A DNA stretch of 64,000 nucleotides from Platycnemis pennipes (GCA_933228895.1 OW121846.1:80488064-80552063); one strand, 5' to 3'. Shown: positions 1 to 12,690, counted from the first letter of the stretch. The notes: generated by a model not told the origin, from the letters alone. Program-made: numbers and translations.

Positions 1-1340
1 GGATTTTCGGAATTAGTTTTAAATTGTTGTGTCTACACAGGGGCACAAGACAACTATGAGATACAAGAGATCTATATCTTGCTGAAAATTTATGAAGGGG
101 CTTTAACATTTGGCATTATTGTACGCAGTCCTTAAAAATACGCGATGTTGCCGTGAAGTACTCATCAGTTTCCTTCTCCAAACATGTCTTGAGTGACTCC
201 ATTCCTGATTCTTCCTGTATCTTCTCTGCACTCTAGTGGGCACTTGCATTCTTGTGCTTGAAGATTTTCTTGCGAAGAGACGTACACTACTTTTCCTTAT
301 CTGTCAGGCAATCTCAGGTCGCAGAGGTCGTTTCCTGATCTTTCAGGTCCCAGAAGCTGCCACAAGAAACGACGTCCACTCCTCTGATAGTTGTGTTCCT
401 TTGGATTTGTATGGGCCTACAGTTTTGACAAGATTACAAGTTCGGCATCCCAGTTTCTTGATTCTAGATGTTAGCCATGGATATTCCTTCTGTTTTTCCA
501 TGCACTGGTCATGTGTCCAACATTCTGGGAAGTCCCCCGTGTTTTCATAATTTTAATCAGATTCTGCCAATGTTTTGGAGCCTCCCGAGCTCTGTTAATC
601 GTCATTTTGTCCATCATGCTGACCCGCTGATTCTCCTAACTTTGCCATATAAAAAAATCATAATTAAATAGATATCAACGTTTTCATTACTAGGTCTAAA
701 TCAAATGGAAACAATTCTGTGATTTATGAAAGTATTTTTGTAGACCCATTATGTGCGAAAATTCCACACAAAATTTAAATAATTAACAATAATTTCATTT
801 TTGCCATTACTTTTTTCATTCAGTGATTGTTAGATTTTACAAATAAAAAATAGACGAAAATTGAAAAGGTCTTTCTGAAATTATCGGTATGTTAAGGAGT
901 GTTTTTATTATTGGATTGGTGGGTGTGACCCCCTGCAACACACCCTCTCGGTGGCTTGTAGGGTATCGCGTACATGTAAATGAATTTGCGAATAAAACTT
1001 TAGTGTGTCCTACCTCACAAGCTGAAAAACTATTAATATTACAGCATCAGACATACAAGTGGATTTTTATGAAGTACATTTAGAAACTCTTTAATTAAAT
1101 ATAGTTGTATATATGGTATATCTGATTTAACCGTAGGACGTAAGGTCCTGTTAACGTGTAAACAATAGAGTGACAACAATAATCGATGCTTGTAAACTGA
1201 TGCTTCAAAGATGTCATTGTCAATTGCTAAAGTAGAAGCGCTATCTGCCGGTACACGCAAAAAATGACACTTCTTGAGTTCTTGCAGAAAAATGGTACGA
1301 TTTTTGCTCTTTTAACTTTCCTTATAAAATTAACATCGAA
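1..1340. other. No recognisable feature
   Basis: AT-rich sequence. Short open stretches on both strands (for example 236-550) have no recognisable domain, low-complexity composition and no convincing start or splice context. I see nothing I can name here. Confidence 0.5.
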
Positions 1341-1375
1341 TCAATGACTGCTCTCTTTGCAAAATTCTGCAAAGA

Positions 1376-2985
1376 GTGCGGGCACTTACTTCGGCATGGA
1401 GGTGGTTGGTCAAGAGTACCAACGCCAGGAAAGGGAACTCCACGTTTTCCTTTCAGCCGTCCCGTCTCTTCCGACCCCCACCAACGGTTGTCCAAACACC
1501 ACCAGCTGTTCCGGAGGAGGAATGTTTGCGGAAGGACATCTACGAGACTAGGAAGCCATTCAACGCAGGAACTCCAACTATTGCCCACTTTAAAGAGTTT
1601 TGTGACCGCCACATAGCGGATATGGTTCGTCCCATTTCAGTCACGGAAATTGATGTGAAGAAGGCCTTCTCTCCCAAGTTCTCTCCCACGCACATATAGC
1701 TGGCCAGAATCTTCACCTCATTCCTGTCAGGGACGGAGCCAATTCTGTCCTAGCTGACTGAGGTACGAACGGTTTTAATACCGAAAAAGGGAGACTTATC
1801 CAATCCGAAGAACTACCGCCCTATAACCTGTCTCACCATTGTAAATAAGGCGTTCACTTCCATCTTTAATGACCTTATCCTCCACCACTTCCAGCCGGTA
1901 TGGAAGGAAGTGTAGTAGAAGGGCTCGAAGAAAGGCATCGCGGAATGCAAGGACAACCAGCTAATTAATATGTGTGTGAGCCAGGACGCTTGACAATACA
2001 AGCGTAACCTGAAAATGGGCTGGGTGGACTATAAGAAGGCTTTTGATATCACCTCTCATGAGCTGATTATAGCCATAATTTGGTACATGAAAGTCCACCC
2101 AGAGGTTGGTCCCTACATCGAATGCCTTTTATCACTGTGGAAGACGAGCTTTGCCATACCATCTGGCAAGAAGACCGTCTACACGGATTTGGCAACATAC
2201 CACCGTGGCCTTTTTCAAGGCGATAGCCTCAGTCCCCTCATGTTCTGTTTAACTCTCCTCCCACTGCCCGTTCAGTTGAGGTGAGGAAGGGAATATACGT
2301 ACGGTGTCCCGTCAAGAAGGGAGCACAAGGTCACCCATCCTTTCCATATGGATGACCAGAAGCTTTATGCTTCAAGCGCGAAAGACCTGCGCCTGGCGTT
2401 GGAAACCGTACGCAGATACAGTGAGGATATAGGGATGGAATTTGGATTGGACAAATGCGATACCATCCATCTGGCGAAAGGAAAGATTTAGGAAGACCAG
2501 GAAGACGTGCAGCTCGTTGACGGAAACGCTATTCGTCATCTTGATGATGACAAGGCGTATGAATATCAAGGCGCCGGATGCAGTAGGTGAGAGCAATGAA
2601 GAAAAAGATTACAGTGAAATACAGGCAGACTCTCAGGCAAATTTTGAGCCCCGGCCTATCTGGCAAGAACAAGGTTCTTACGATTAACACCTTCGCGGTT
2701 CCAACACTGCTCTACACCTTCGGTTGCATCATATGGAATGCCAAGATACTGCAAAACCTCGACAGGGGAAGGAGGAAAATGATGACCATCTATCGTAGTC
2801 TTTATCCGAAGTTCTCCGTTCGCAGATTGTATCTCCCGAGAAAGATAGGTGTTAGAGGGGTGATAAAAGACATGATTTATGATATTGTGATGCAAACAAA
2901 CAAGTACATTCAAACTAAAATGCTGATGTCCACTATTCACGGGATAGAGATTGTAAGGAAACAGCACGAACAGAATTTTTGGCTG
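1376..2985 (+). pseudogene. Decayed non-LTR retrotransposon reverse transcriptase (R2-like)
   Basis: The coding sequence must be read across several frames and stops. Near 1785 it gives an IPKKGDLSNPKNYRPIT block (RT motif 1 region). Near 2015 it gives MGWVDYKKAFDITSHE, matching the D-containing motif A. Near 2205 it gives RGLFQGDSLSPLMFCL (motif B), and at 2344-2380 FHMDDQKLYASS, the catalytic motif C with H in place of the usual Y of YMDD. The part after the active site (2590-2985) carries TFAVPTLLYTFGCIIWN and LYLPRKIGVRGVIKDM, which I know from R2/NeSL-type LINE proteins. Stops at 1698, 1914, 1993, 2282 and 2490 and several frameshifts make it non-functional. The 5' end and the C-terminal endonuclease are not visible. 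It is followed directly by a piggyBac remnant. The clade assignment is from remembered motif style, not from a search. Confidence 0.75.
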
Positions 2986-3014
2986 TTCTGGGCATACTTT
3001 TTCTAATTGTCATA

Positions 3015-4200
3015 AAAAAGGTCATCATGCAAATGCTTTAGAATTGTGGAGTGCAGATGGATCAGGAATACAAATTCTAAGAGCTGCTTTGAGTTGCAAG
3101 CGATTTTTGTTTATTTGGCAATCAGTAATATTTGAAGGTAGGACAAGTTGGGATATCCGAAAACAAACAGATAATTTAGCTGCAATCCGAACAATAATAA
3201 ACTCTTTCATAGGCAATTATCAAAAACATGCATTATGATTGAAATTGTGACAATTGACGAAATGTTGCAACCATTTAGAGGCCGATGCTGTTTCATTCAA
3301 TATACACCGAGCTAACCCGCGAAATACGGGATAAAGTTATATGCTGTTTGTGATGACAAAACATTTTTCACCATTGTTCACTTCCATCACGAAGTGTATA
3401 GCGGGAAGCAGATGAATGGTCCATGTTTCCTGTCAAACTCACCAGTAGACGTTGTCAAGATGCTTTTAAGTTCAATAGAGGCATCTAATCGTAATCTAAC
3501 CACAGATAACTGGTATACTAGTTATCCGCTTGCCAAGCACCTCCTTACAAAAACATTACAACCATTGGAACGCTGCAAAAATATAAAAGAGAGATTCCGC
3601 CTGAATTTTTGCAAAAGAAGATGTGCGCTGTAGGTTCATCTCTCTACGGGTTTCAGAAAGACATTAGTTACAAAGAAGAAAGAGGCGGTAATGTTGCTTT
3701 CAACAATGCATGATGAGGAGATTACAGATGAAGGTTCAAATAAACCATGTATTATATTGGATTACAATGCAACGAAAACAGGTGTCGACACAGTTGACGA
3801 TCCAGAATTACGAAAAGGTGGCCATTAGTTTTATTTGATAGATGTTTGGACAACGCGGGTATCAGTGCTCACATATTATATATGGCAAACAATCCTAAAG
3901 GTAAACATGGCAGGAGAACATTCCTGAAAACCTTATCATTCCATTGATGAACACAAACTTGAAAAACAGGTCAAACATATCATTTCTAAGAGCTGACATT
4001 AAAATAATCTTGTTAAGTTATCAATATGAAGACTTGCAAGTTGAAGAGATGAGCGAGATCGCAAGTAAGAAACGCGGAAAGTGCGTATCGTGTGGTCGTG
4101 CAAAGAACATATCAAAGGCAATCAAATGTGGGAGGTGCAATAACTTTTCTTTTCGAAAGAACTGTGACATATTTACTATCTACAAAAAGTGTACATAAAT
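3015..4200 (+). pseudogene. Decayed piggyBac-type transposase
   Basis: Translating in shifting frames gives a recognisable DDE/D piggyBac transposase lacking its N-terminal region. Near 3050 is ELWSADGSGIQILRAALS. At 3253-3285 is TIDEMLQPFRGRC, the first catalytic Asp region. At 3499-3520 is TTDNWYTSYPLAKH, the second Asp. Near 3770-3800 is YNATKTGVDTVDD, the third Asp. At 4066-4200 is a C-terminal cysteine-rich finger (CVSCGRAKN, KCGRCNNFSF) like the CRD of piggyBac proteins. Stops at 3236, 3316, 3631 and 3826 and frame changes show it is dead. I find no clear TTAA-flanked termini, so the element limits are unknown. It abuts the R2-like LINE and may have inserted into it. Confidence 0.75.
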
Positions 4201-5235
4201 GACGTGACAAAACCTTAAGAGATAAAAACTGTCTAATATTTTAATTGACTTTTGGGCATTTCTTTAAAAAAAGTGATAACAAATGTTTGATTTCTAAAAG
4301 TGTTTGAAAAATCTGTATTGTATGTCACATGATATAAAACAAAGAACACACAACGATGATGCGTACATAATTTCGAATGTAAAGCCAATAATGGAGGTTA
4401 TTTAAGAGATTTTAGAGGTTCACAATGAGAAATTAAAAAAGAATAATAACGACATAATTCACCTATTGGCGGAGGAAAAACAAGTCTTCTACGCTAAATA
4501 AATGAGGTTAGAAAATGACTTATTAAATTTAAAAAAAGTGTTGGAGAAACATATGACATAGTGCATGACCTTAGAAAAGTACGTGCTTCCTGACATTAAT
4601 CAGCTTTACAGCAATTTGTGAGCTGCTTCGAATTTGCTCTTGTCGGCAATTTACTCTCTACTGACTTAGCTTTTCACCCGCCGGCAATTCTCGCCGGCGA
4701 AGTGGCGTCACAAACTTGAGCGACGATGCGACCTGCGAACTGCTTCCTTCTCCACGCTCAAAATGGCGTGGCATCGGCCATGAAACGCAGTATACCCTCA
4801 CACCATTTCATTTCCCTTCCAATCGCCCTCAGATTACCCCCATACGTAAATAATGAGGCCTCCTCACTTTGTGCCCACCTTAAAGCTATGCACAATAGGT
4901 ATGACCCACTGTGCGATTAGAGCCATTGAGATAAAATCAAGTGAAATTCCGATGGCACAACGGGGAATTTGAAAATACACTCGCTAGCAACGACCACGCA
5001 GCTTACCTAAAACAACTTAAATTGCAGTCTGAAATCTCCTTTTCCAGGCATTAATACTTCTTAGCACAAATGTAAGTAGAATCGTTAGAATTTGATGGGA
5101 AGGTAGTTTCTGGCACGACCGCATGTCGTTATCGTACATTTCTTGCAACCCATAGGTCAAGGGTTTGACACCCATCATGGGCAGATATTATGTTGGTCTA
5201 ATGATTTAGCTTAAGATACACTGTATTACATGCAC
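4201..5235. other. No recognisable gene
   Basis: AT-rich, with frequent stops in all frames. A short CG-richer patch at 4670-4760 has no recognisable coding content. A GGTTTGACACCC stretch near 5163 looks like a tRNA B box, but no A box is convincing. Confidence 0.4.
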
Positions 5236-5440
5236 AGAATTTTCATCATCATCATTATTTAAATCCTAAGACTAGTTTACTGCAGCCCTCCATTCTTCCC
5301 TATTCAGTGTTAATGCCCTCACGCCCTTGTACGTATTCTCTTTTTCGTCTTTCTTTATGTATCCTATATATTGCTCTTGTTTACCTTGGTCTTCCTCTCA
5401 GGATCTTCCCTCTAAACTTCCGTCCATAATGTTTCTAACT
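5236..5440 (-). mobile_element. LINE 3' fragment (minus strand)
   Basis: Read on the minus strand, this ends in GGAGGGCTGCAGTAAAC, a 'cctag/ctag' variant, then a GATGATGATGATG tail. The same 3' end is seen on the plus strand at 25620-25670 and 34486-34545, where it follows LINE reverse-transcriptase coding sequence. About 200 bp of the 3' end is retained, with no intact coding. Confidence 0.6.
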
Positions 5441-7095
5441 TATTCATTTTGTACAGCACTTTGGGAAACTTAAAATATATATTAAAACTCCTGCGAATAC
5501 GTGATTCTCACCCAAGCAACCTCAGAAGTAGAATACGTCTGGTAAAAATTACCTCTCTTCCTCTAAAAACCTACTATATGACCTCATTTCGGAGGCACAA
5601 ACGCCAAATCGTCAATAACATAAGTCACATAGCCCTTTCTTACATGAAGAGAATACCGTTTAAATTAATTAAGGGGGAGGTAGGGAGTTTCTCTGCCGGC
5701 TTCAGCTACATTTGCCAATTAAATTTATATCACCCGAAATAGCAGTATTTAGATTTTGGATAGGGCTGCGAAAAGACTTCTCCACCAAATATGAACCCGG
5801 AACTCTTTCGTAGTTGGATAATGGTTTAAAGCACTCCCAGCTCTTATGTTTATATTTTTCCGTCTTGGATAATTAATCCAATGCGTAATCCTTAGGCGAA
5901 CAGAATTTCCGCCTGCCGCAGGAAAATCCAAGGAATTTACCATAATTGCTCCCTTCTCTCTGAGAGAAAATTAAATATCAAGTAACTGCATATTACCTCC
6001 AAGTACCTCCGTTTCATCATATTTCTTTAATCAAGTTTTTACTAAAAAATTTGATAAAAACTTGAGTTCAACTCTGAGGTTGGTTTATGGTAGGTGAGGG
6101 TAGATCTCACTCGGTACTAAGAGGACATTGGCAATGTATGGGGGCCGGTTCCTTTTCCTGGGCCATCGGCGATTTCTTACGAAGTTTATGCACACAGAAA
6201 ATAGAATTTAGATGGGGGGTCCGCTCTTGCCTCGCTTCACTCGTTCAACGACAGGTAGTGTTACGCGTGCCAAGGAGAGTTCGTACAGAGCGGAATAATG
6301 GAACGGCCCGCTCAGGAGAACTGAATTTGACTGCGGAGCAGCGAGACATTTTCCGCCAACGATCATTACAAGGACATTACCTCTCACTGTATTTTGAACG
6401 CCGGAATTTCACGGATCCCTCACTACATTAAAAACATTTCTGGATCCAGGGCTCTTGTTGAGACATATGCTATAAGATGAATAGGCTATAAAATGAACAT
6501 ACTGGAGCGTTGTGGATTCCTACTGCTAGGCAACATTTGTGCTAGAGTTCACATCATTCACAGAGTCACATCATATTTGAATTAAAATAAATATATTTCA
6601 AATAACGCGTGGCTAGTGAAGAATTATCATATTAACAAATAGTCAGAATAATATTTTAGTTACACTACTCAGTAGCTTGTTGGCAGCGTATGCAGTAATA
6701 TTTATTTTTGCATGCCTGTATGATAGATGGTAAAATTTAATTTAATTTTGTTTTTAAATTCATATCTGGTAATGGTTCACAACCTGCCACACACACTTTC
6801 GTTGGTTAATAGTGTATTATGAAGATATAGATTGATTGATTGTTCTCAATTCACTATTTGTAAAAAAAACAGTACCTTTAAAAATTAAGATGACCATAGA
6901 CGACAGCAATCATATCGCCTGAAGATTGGGTTGGAGCGCTGGTAATAGTACTATTCTGCTAAACCGAGGGCTTCACATTTTCTCTGTGTGCCGTACACTT
7001 GGTGAACGTAGTTCTCCTTCCGTTGAATGGCACGTTAATCCGTAGGCCGCAAGGCGCCTTTCGTTTCGAGCAGGTCAATGCTTACTCCAGGTATC
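5441..7095. other. No recognisable gene
   Basis: I see no conserved domain. The 6087-6431 open frame (114 codons) lies in a locally GC-richer patch with no recognisable motif. I do not call it a gene. Confidence 0.4.
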
Positions 7096-7200
7096 ACACC
7101 TCTCCTCCTCCACTACTCGTGAATTCTTAACTCTGCCCAAATGTCTACCGATCCTAAATGGCGCAAATGACCTCAGCTCTCAGTCACCACCCGATATAAC
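7096..7200 (+). repeat. Dispersed repeat scrap (family also at 9.1 and 53.2 kb)
   Basis: The segment around CCTAAATGGCGCAAATG at about 7152 matches 53235-53290 in the same orientation and 9090-9200 in inverted orientation. Only the last ~100 bp of the family is recognisable here. Confidence 0.5.
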
Positions 7201-7584
7201 CACAACTGACGTAATCACGCATTATGGAGTGCCTACGCGGAACATGAGAGGCTGTTGTATAAAGCAAATGAAATTTCACATCTGCTGTCACTGCTGGAGG
7301 AGAGACCGTAAAATGTCAAAATATGTTTAAACCTCATTATTCTGCAATTTCAATACGCAGCGAGAAAATGCATTAAAATATACAAAACGAAAAAAGTACG
7401 GTAAAAGAATCCTTGTCAGTTCTAGCGTCCAATTATTTCAATTTTAACAACGGTTCAGCTAATAGTAAACCTCAGGTTCACCAAATCCACTACAGTATTT
7501 TTTTTGAGTCGTGAAGCAATTGCATTTAATCACAAAAAATAGGAAGTTTATCGCCATCTCATTTCTAGAATGATCGTTAGAGCA

Positions 7585-8810
7585 TTCCGAGGCAAGTCAT
7601 AAGAGGGGAGAAGGCGTGGCGGTTGCGGCGAGTCGGGAGGGGCGTGGAGAAGAGAAAGGGCCAATCCCTTCGGCGCCCACCTGAGAGCTACAAGAGAACC
7701 ATTCTCAACAGGTAGGCGGGCCTAGGATCGGACGCCATGGCGATGCTCCCGAGTGCGAGCCAACGCCATGCAAATGTACACATACATGACCTTGGCGCGA
7801 GCATTTAAGGGCCGATCTCCTCAAATCAATCGCCTACATTGACATATTTGTTGATTAAAACTCTTTGATCCCATTATGCATTTATGTCTCCGGATAAAAA
7901 ATGTTATCAAATACACTGGGTTGAGGTAGTATTTCTGGGAAGGTCACAGCTAATGATCACATGCGTCCTTTGGGACAATTGATTTATACCAAGCATTAAG
8001 GTTCAAAAGTCTTGTACGTACAGACGAAGGAAGAAATGAAACGCACGGTGGGAGTGAGTCTACATTCAGCAAAGGGCTCTGATGAGTTCAGAGTTTTACT
8101 ATGATTTCTACTTGCAGGATTGATTACTATAATTGATTTCCTTTTGTCAAGGCACACAAATAAGGTTTAAGATATACGTTATGTATCTTTACCATGGCGC
8201 TAGTTAGAAAAATGGCCAAGTGCTCATAAACACGCCGAAAGAAACGCCCATGTAACCACACTAAACCTAATCACTTTAAACGCGGCGATAAAACTTTGAT
8301 GAAAATGGGGAAAAAATCATGCAAATCAAAATTGTAATTTTAATTTTAGACGTCGAGTAACGTCCACCGCCACTGGAATGCGGCCCCCGTTGGGGTATAC
8401 TTGGTTGAATACCCACTTTTTATTACGGGACCGCTCTCCTAATCCTGCACACATCAAAGACTATCGGACGACTGAACTTTGGAACGGAAGCTCTAGTGGT
8501 TAGAGTCTAAAATGGCCTTGGGAGCTCTGACGTTGATCGAGAACCGCAGCTAGCGAATAGCTGCCCTTTAGACATCGATTAACGTCAGTCAGTGTTGAAA
8601 TTGTTAACGGACAGCAATATGACTTTTTTAACAGCTTTCTGTCTCTCAATTTTTTTGCATCTGGTAAAATTCCTAAAACACTAACCAATGACATAACATT
8701 ATTTGATTTATTTCATATTCAACTTGATAAATGGTTCCATAGTTACTACCTACTGTTTAAATATGTTTTTAGTTCTTTTTCCTTCAAGCCATACTATGGT
8801 TAAGAGGAAA
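7585..8810 (+). repeat. Dispersed repeat copy (paralogue at 38640-39490)
   Basis: Long collinear but diverged similarity to 38640-39490. Shared blocks include CGGGAGGGGCGTGGAG, GCCCACCTGAGAGCTAC, TCTCAACAGGTAGG, CAAATCAATCGCC/ACATTGACATATTTG, CAGACGAAGGAA, GCAGGATTGATTA, and GTAACATTATTTGA/TTATTTCATATTCAA. No coding capacity is recognisable in either copy. It is probably a non-autonomous transposon or part of one. Element ends and target duplications were not resolved. Confidence 0.6.
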
Positions 8811-9084
8811 AACCTAATATACGGTCCAATTAAATGGGAATGCTGCAGTACTGACTGAAAAGCGATTACTGGCTACGAAGTCGCTTTAACGGAATACTGA
8901 CTGGTTTATGAGTGATACGGAGGAATTCCATGTTTTCAGATTGGCTACCCATCCAAGAAGTCCACCGAATCTCGAGAAATTTTGCTAAATCTACGATCAG
9001 TTACGAATTAACTACACCAAATGTGCCAGTAGAGAAATGGAGTGAGTCGTAACAGACATTCAATTAGGAAACGTACAACTAGAT

Positions 9085-9475
9085 AACCGAATATGCTTGG
9101 TTGATTGGTTATTCAGGGGAGGCAACCGACAGCTGATGTCATGTGCGCCATTTAGGATAGGTGGATAATTGAGTGATGGTAGGAGTTTTCAGGGAACGGA
9201 GGAAGGGTGGAGAGATACCCGGCGTCGGAATTAGCCTACTCTTACCGAAAGGCGCAAAGGGGACCATGGATTTACGTCCCATCCGACGGACGGAGTACTG
9301 GACTTGGCACTCAAGCGGGGATCGGTTTACCACAGAAATATCCGCCACTGCCGGGAAGCAAACCCGGGCCCTCGGGATAAGAGGCCAGTCCTCTAGCCAC
9401 CACATCAACCCGATCCCCACCGAATATGCATGGCGATAGTTCTCCGCCAAGCTTTTTCGAGGACCATATCGATGG
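9085..9475 (-). repeat. Dispersed repeat with a tRNA-like module (inverted relative to 53.1 kb)
   Basis: The reverse complement matches 53060-53290 (for example CCCTAAAAACTCCTACCATTA-like and CCATTTAGGATAGGTGG-like blocks). Inside, on the minus strand, is a tRNA-like promoter module: an A-box-like GTGGCTAGAGGACTGG (plus coordinates 9385-9400) and a B-box-like GGGTTTGCTTCCC (9353-9365). This suggests a tRNA-derived SINE component. No full tRNA fold with an intact acceptor stem is evident, so it is not a tRNA gene. Confidence 0.5.
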
Positions 9476-9639
9476 ATGGTGAATGGTATTTTTGCTACCG
9501 AAAGAAATGAGATAAGAAGTGAAAAATGGACGACATTTGAAAGAGAAGAAGCCATGCTTCAGAGCGTGTCGCTCACTTTTCAAAAGTTCTCTGGCATTTT
9601 GAAACTTTAATAAAACCAAAATAAATAAAACAGAGTATT

Positions 9640-9900
9640 TGAAGAGGGGGAGGAGATCAAAAATAAGAGAGATAGAAAACGAGATAAGACTACGAGGGAA
9701 AAGTGTCGTGAGGAAGAGTGAGCGAGGAAGATTAGAAGAAGAAGTGAAATAGAGAGTGGATTAGAAGCGGAGAAGATAGTGCTACTGGGAGAGATGAGGA
9801 AGAGCAAAGAAAGGGGTAAAAGAAAGAAGAGGAAGACGGTTAAAGGAAGAAAGAAGTAGAGAGAGGAGAGTCAAAGGGAGGATGGCGAGAAAAAAGCACG
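9640..9900 (+). repeat. Purine-rich arm of copy A, imperfectly inverted at 11318-11480
   Basis: Almost pure A/G on this strand. Its reverse complement aligns loosely with the pyrimidine tract at 11318-11480 (shared words CTTCTAATC, TCTTCCTC, TTCACTCTT, CCTCAC). The same arrangement is seen in copy B (43680-43870 and 44880-45010). This could fold as a long hairpin or form a mirror/H-DNA-prone tract. Confidence 0.45.
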
Positions 9901-10139
9901 CGTTGGAAATATTTCAGCGCTCTGCAGACATTAGCAAATAGTCCGTCTCCCCCCTCAACCAAATCATTCCTTGGACCCATCCCCGACGCGAAGAAGAAAT
10001 AAAAATCCAGAGCCGTGACGGAGATGGCTCGAAGCAGGGTTTGCGCTTGCCCACCCGTTTCGCAGGCGCAGATGTCCGAGGGTGGGGTGGGGAGAGCGGC
10101 TGTTGGGTGCTGGAGGGTGGTGTGGGCGCTAATGATGCC

Positions 10140-10192
10140 CATCTACATCTACATAATACCCTGCAAGCCACCACAAAGGTGTGTGGCAGGGG
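10140..10192 (-). mobile_element. LINE 3'-end scrap (TAGATG family)
   Basis: CATCTACATCTACATAATACCC, then CTGCAAGCCACC and GTGTGTGGCAGGGG. Read on the minus strand this is the 3' end of the same LINE family as at 14271, 13331 and 38552. Only ~50 bp remains. Confidence 0.6.
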
Positions 10193-11654
10193 AAAAGATG
10201 CCCAGATTGGGCGGTGGAGAGTTCTGAGGCGAGTTGTAGGAGAGGAATGGGGAGAGAATGTGTCGGTTGCGGCCAGCCGGGATGGGCGTGGAGGAAGGAG
10301 GAGGGAAAAATCTAGAGCCTTGACGGACATGATTCGAAGCAGGGTTTGCGCTGACCCACCCGTTTTGCAGCCGTAGACGTCCCTGTCCGTGGTGGGGTGT
10401 GGGAGAGGGGTAGATGGTTGCAGGAGGTTGATCTGAGCGCTAATAATGACCTTATTGGGCGGACTACTGAGCCCTGCACCACATGTTTCTGGGGTGTGGA
10501 TGGGGTGGCAGCTCCCTTGAAAGGGGAGTAGAGGGTGCGTGATTAAATTGAAAAACCTTGATGGGAATCATTACATCGCGATCTGTTTTACCTCTCGCCA
10601 TAAAACCTAAACGAGAAGTGCAGGGAACGCACATACCGTAATAGCGGCCAGTGGTTCATATTTAGTCACGAGTTCAAAGCCTATGATAATACCACGCAAA
10701 GAATGTGTTTAGGAACTAAGAGGTTAAATTAATATTCCTGAATGTTTGAATGTATAACCCAAAGATAACGCGCGTCGAGGAGTAATGGATGATGAGAAAA
10801 CATTATCGCTAGTTGAAATGAGTAAAGCAATAGGTATAGAAAACGTCCTGTGTGAGTAGTTAACTATATGTTTCAGTAGCAATTCTAATATTCCTTATTT
10901 TTCTTATTACTAAATTCGTGGTCGTAAAAATCACGGCACGTGGATTTTGACTATTGATTTAAAGGTCAGAGCATAATTCGCGGGTTCAGTATAATGTCGC
11001 GTATTGCCTAAATTTCACTTATCCCCTCATATTTCCATTCTCTACGATATAAACAGCGAAACAGAGGCCTATTTGAAAGCTTAACAGCGAATAAAATTTT
11101 ATCACAGAGGAATATTTTTCGGAATGAATGTCTTTCGAATTTCTTCCCGTCGTCATAAAGCATAAACTCATTACGTTCTCCGCTTTGTCTGTGGACGACC
11201 TCACTCCACATTATTACGACTTCTTCGAGAGGTTTAAACTACCATAAAAACGCTCGTGAAACTTCTGATGTGAGAGAAGAAATTAGAAGGAAACAGTGAT
11301 TTTTAACGGTCTGCGCTGGCCAAAACTTCGTTCGTTCTTTCTCGTCTCTTCCTATCTTCCGTTCTTCACCACTCTAATCACTTCCCTCTCTCACTCTCCT
11401 TCTACCTCTCTCTCTTATCTTCCTTGTTCACTCTTTCGTACCTCACTATTCACTCTTTGCACCCTCGTTTCCTCTCTGCCTTATTCTCTATTTGACTACT
11501 GTTTCAATGACACCCACTCACACATTATTACTAAGAAGTTATCCGCATTTCATGTACGCTCTTTTGATAATAGATTACTTCCGCCGCCTCTGAGAGAGTG
11601 GTGTAATACCTACGTTTACCTTATTTCATTCGTTTATAATCTCTAACGGAGAAA

Positions 11655-12100
11655 GAATGAAACAATCCATAAGATCATATATCTGAAGTATGTTTCTTTA
11701 CGGCAGTGAGGCATAGACGATGGCAACAACGGATAAGAAAAGGGTGTAAGTATTCTAAATGTGATACTAGAGAAGAATAATGAAGATAAAATGGATCAAC
11801 CGAGTGAAAAACGACGAAGCCTTAAGATGAGTGGGAGAGAAGAGAAGAATGCTGAAAACTCTAAGAAGACGCAACTACCTAATCGGCCATATCTTATGAC
11901 ACAATGGCCTGATGAAGACAATCGTTGAGGGGAAAGTGAACGGGAAAAATGGCAAAGGAAGGCGTCGCATGAGAGATATTGAACATGTCATGAAGGATAT
12001 GAAAGAGAAGAATTATGTTATGTGAAGATGTTGGCCTATAGAAGAATCGAGTGGAAGGCTTCGTAAAACCAATCCTAGGATTGTTGACCGATGATTATGA
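11655..12100 (+). pseudogene. LINE reverse-transcriptase C-terminal fragment and 3' end
   Basis: Translation in shifting frames gives FLYGSEAWTM, then MKIKWINRVKNDEALR, VGEKRRMLKTLRRR, LIGHIL*HNGLMKTIVEGKV and RRMRDIEHVMKDMKEKNYVM. These are the C-terminal part after the RT domain of an arthropod LINE. It ends at CCTAGGATTGTTGACCGATGAT. A parallel fragment is at 45170-45580. There are stops and frameshifts throughout. Confidence 0.7.
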
Positions 12101-12599
12101 TATGATCCCTACGTACCCGAGAACTTTCTAGGAACAAGTGACGCTCTTAAGCAATGCTCTTACCAATGATAAACGCAGGGCGTTCATTTCTCTCTCCTTA
12201 TCACAATCCGTTAGGTAGCAAAAATGCCATTCACCGCTTTGCGATAATGTCCTCATTATTGCTGGACGTTCAAATAAATCCGCATACCCTCGGTTATATT
12301 GTTAGACGTTTGTATATTCCATGTTTTTATGCGTCACCATATGACTCTCCGGCACGAATGCACGGTTCAGTTACCTATTTACATGATCCTTTATTTAGTC
12401 AAGTACAAATAGAACGATCACGATTTTCTAAATATCACTATTACCGTTTACTGTAATTAGCTATAGCATTAATAACATTAATTAGAGTGAGATTTTCAGG
12501 AGCGTCACCGGCTAAGACATTAATGTACCGGATAAAGTGTCGTATCGTACCTTGCCTCCATTCCTTGATACGATAATTACAGCAATTATGAACATAACA

Positions 12600-12690
12600 A
12601 TTAAACAGGGGGGTTGAACCCGCAACCACCGAGTTACAACGCCATCACATAACGAGTTGGCTATTAAGTACGGTGGCACTCACTTTGTGG
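12600..12690 (-). repeat. tRNA-like SINE module
   Basis: On the minus strand: TAGCCAACTCG (A-box-like, plus 12654-12663), then CGGTGGTTGCGGGTTCAACCCCC with a near-consensus B box (12611-12621). A sister copy lies at 45980-46060, at the same relative place in the duplicated repeat. It looks like a tRNA-derived SINE head and not a working tRNA, because I cannot close the acceptor stem. Confidence 0.5.

Noticed and set aside
236..550. 104-codon open frame
   Set aside because: No motif, no homology recognised, poor context; likely chance.
5120..5200. Possible tRNA-like SINE (GGTTTGACACCC)
   Set aside because: B box is imperfect and no A box at the expected distance.
6087..6431. 114-codon open frame in a GC-richer patch
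   Set aside because: No recognisable domain; no splice or promoter support.
9335..9425. Functional tRNA gene
   Set aside because: A and B boxes are only approximate and no cloverleaf with a closed acceptor stem could be drawn; treated as SINE-like.
9139..10376. Several 100-140 codon frames on both strands
   Set aside because: Overlapping frames on opposite strands of repeat DNA, no recognisable domain.
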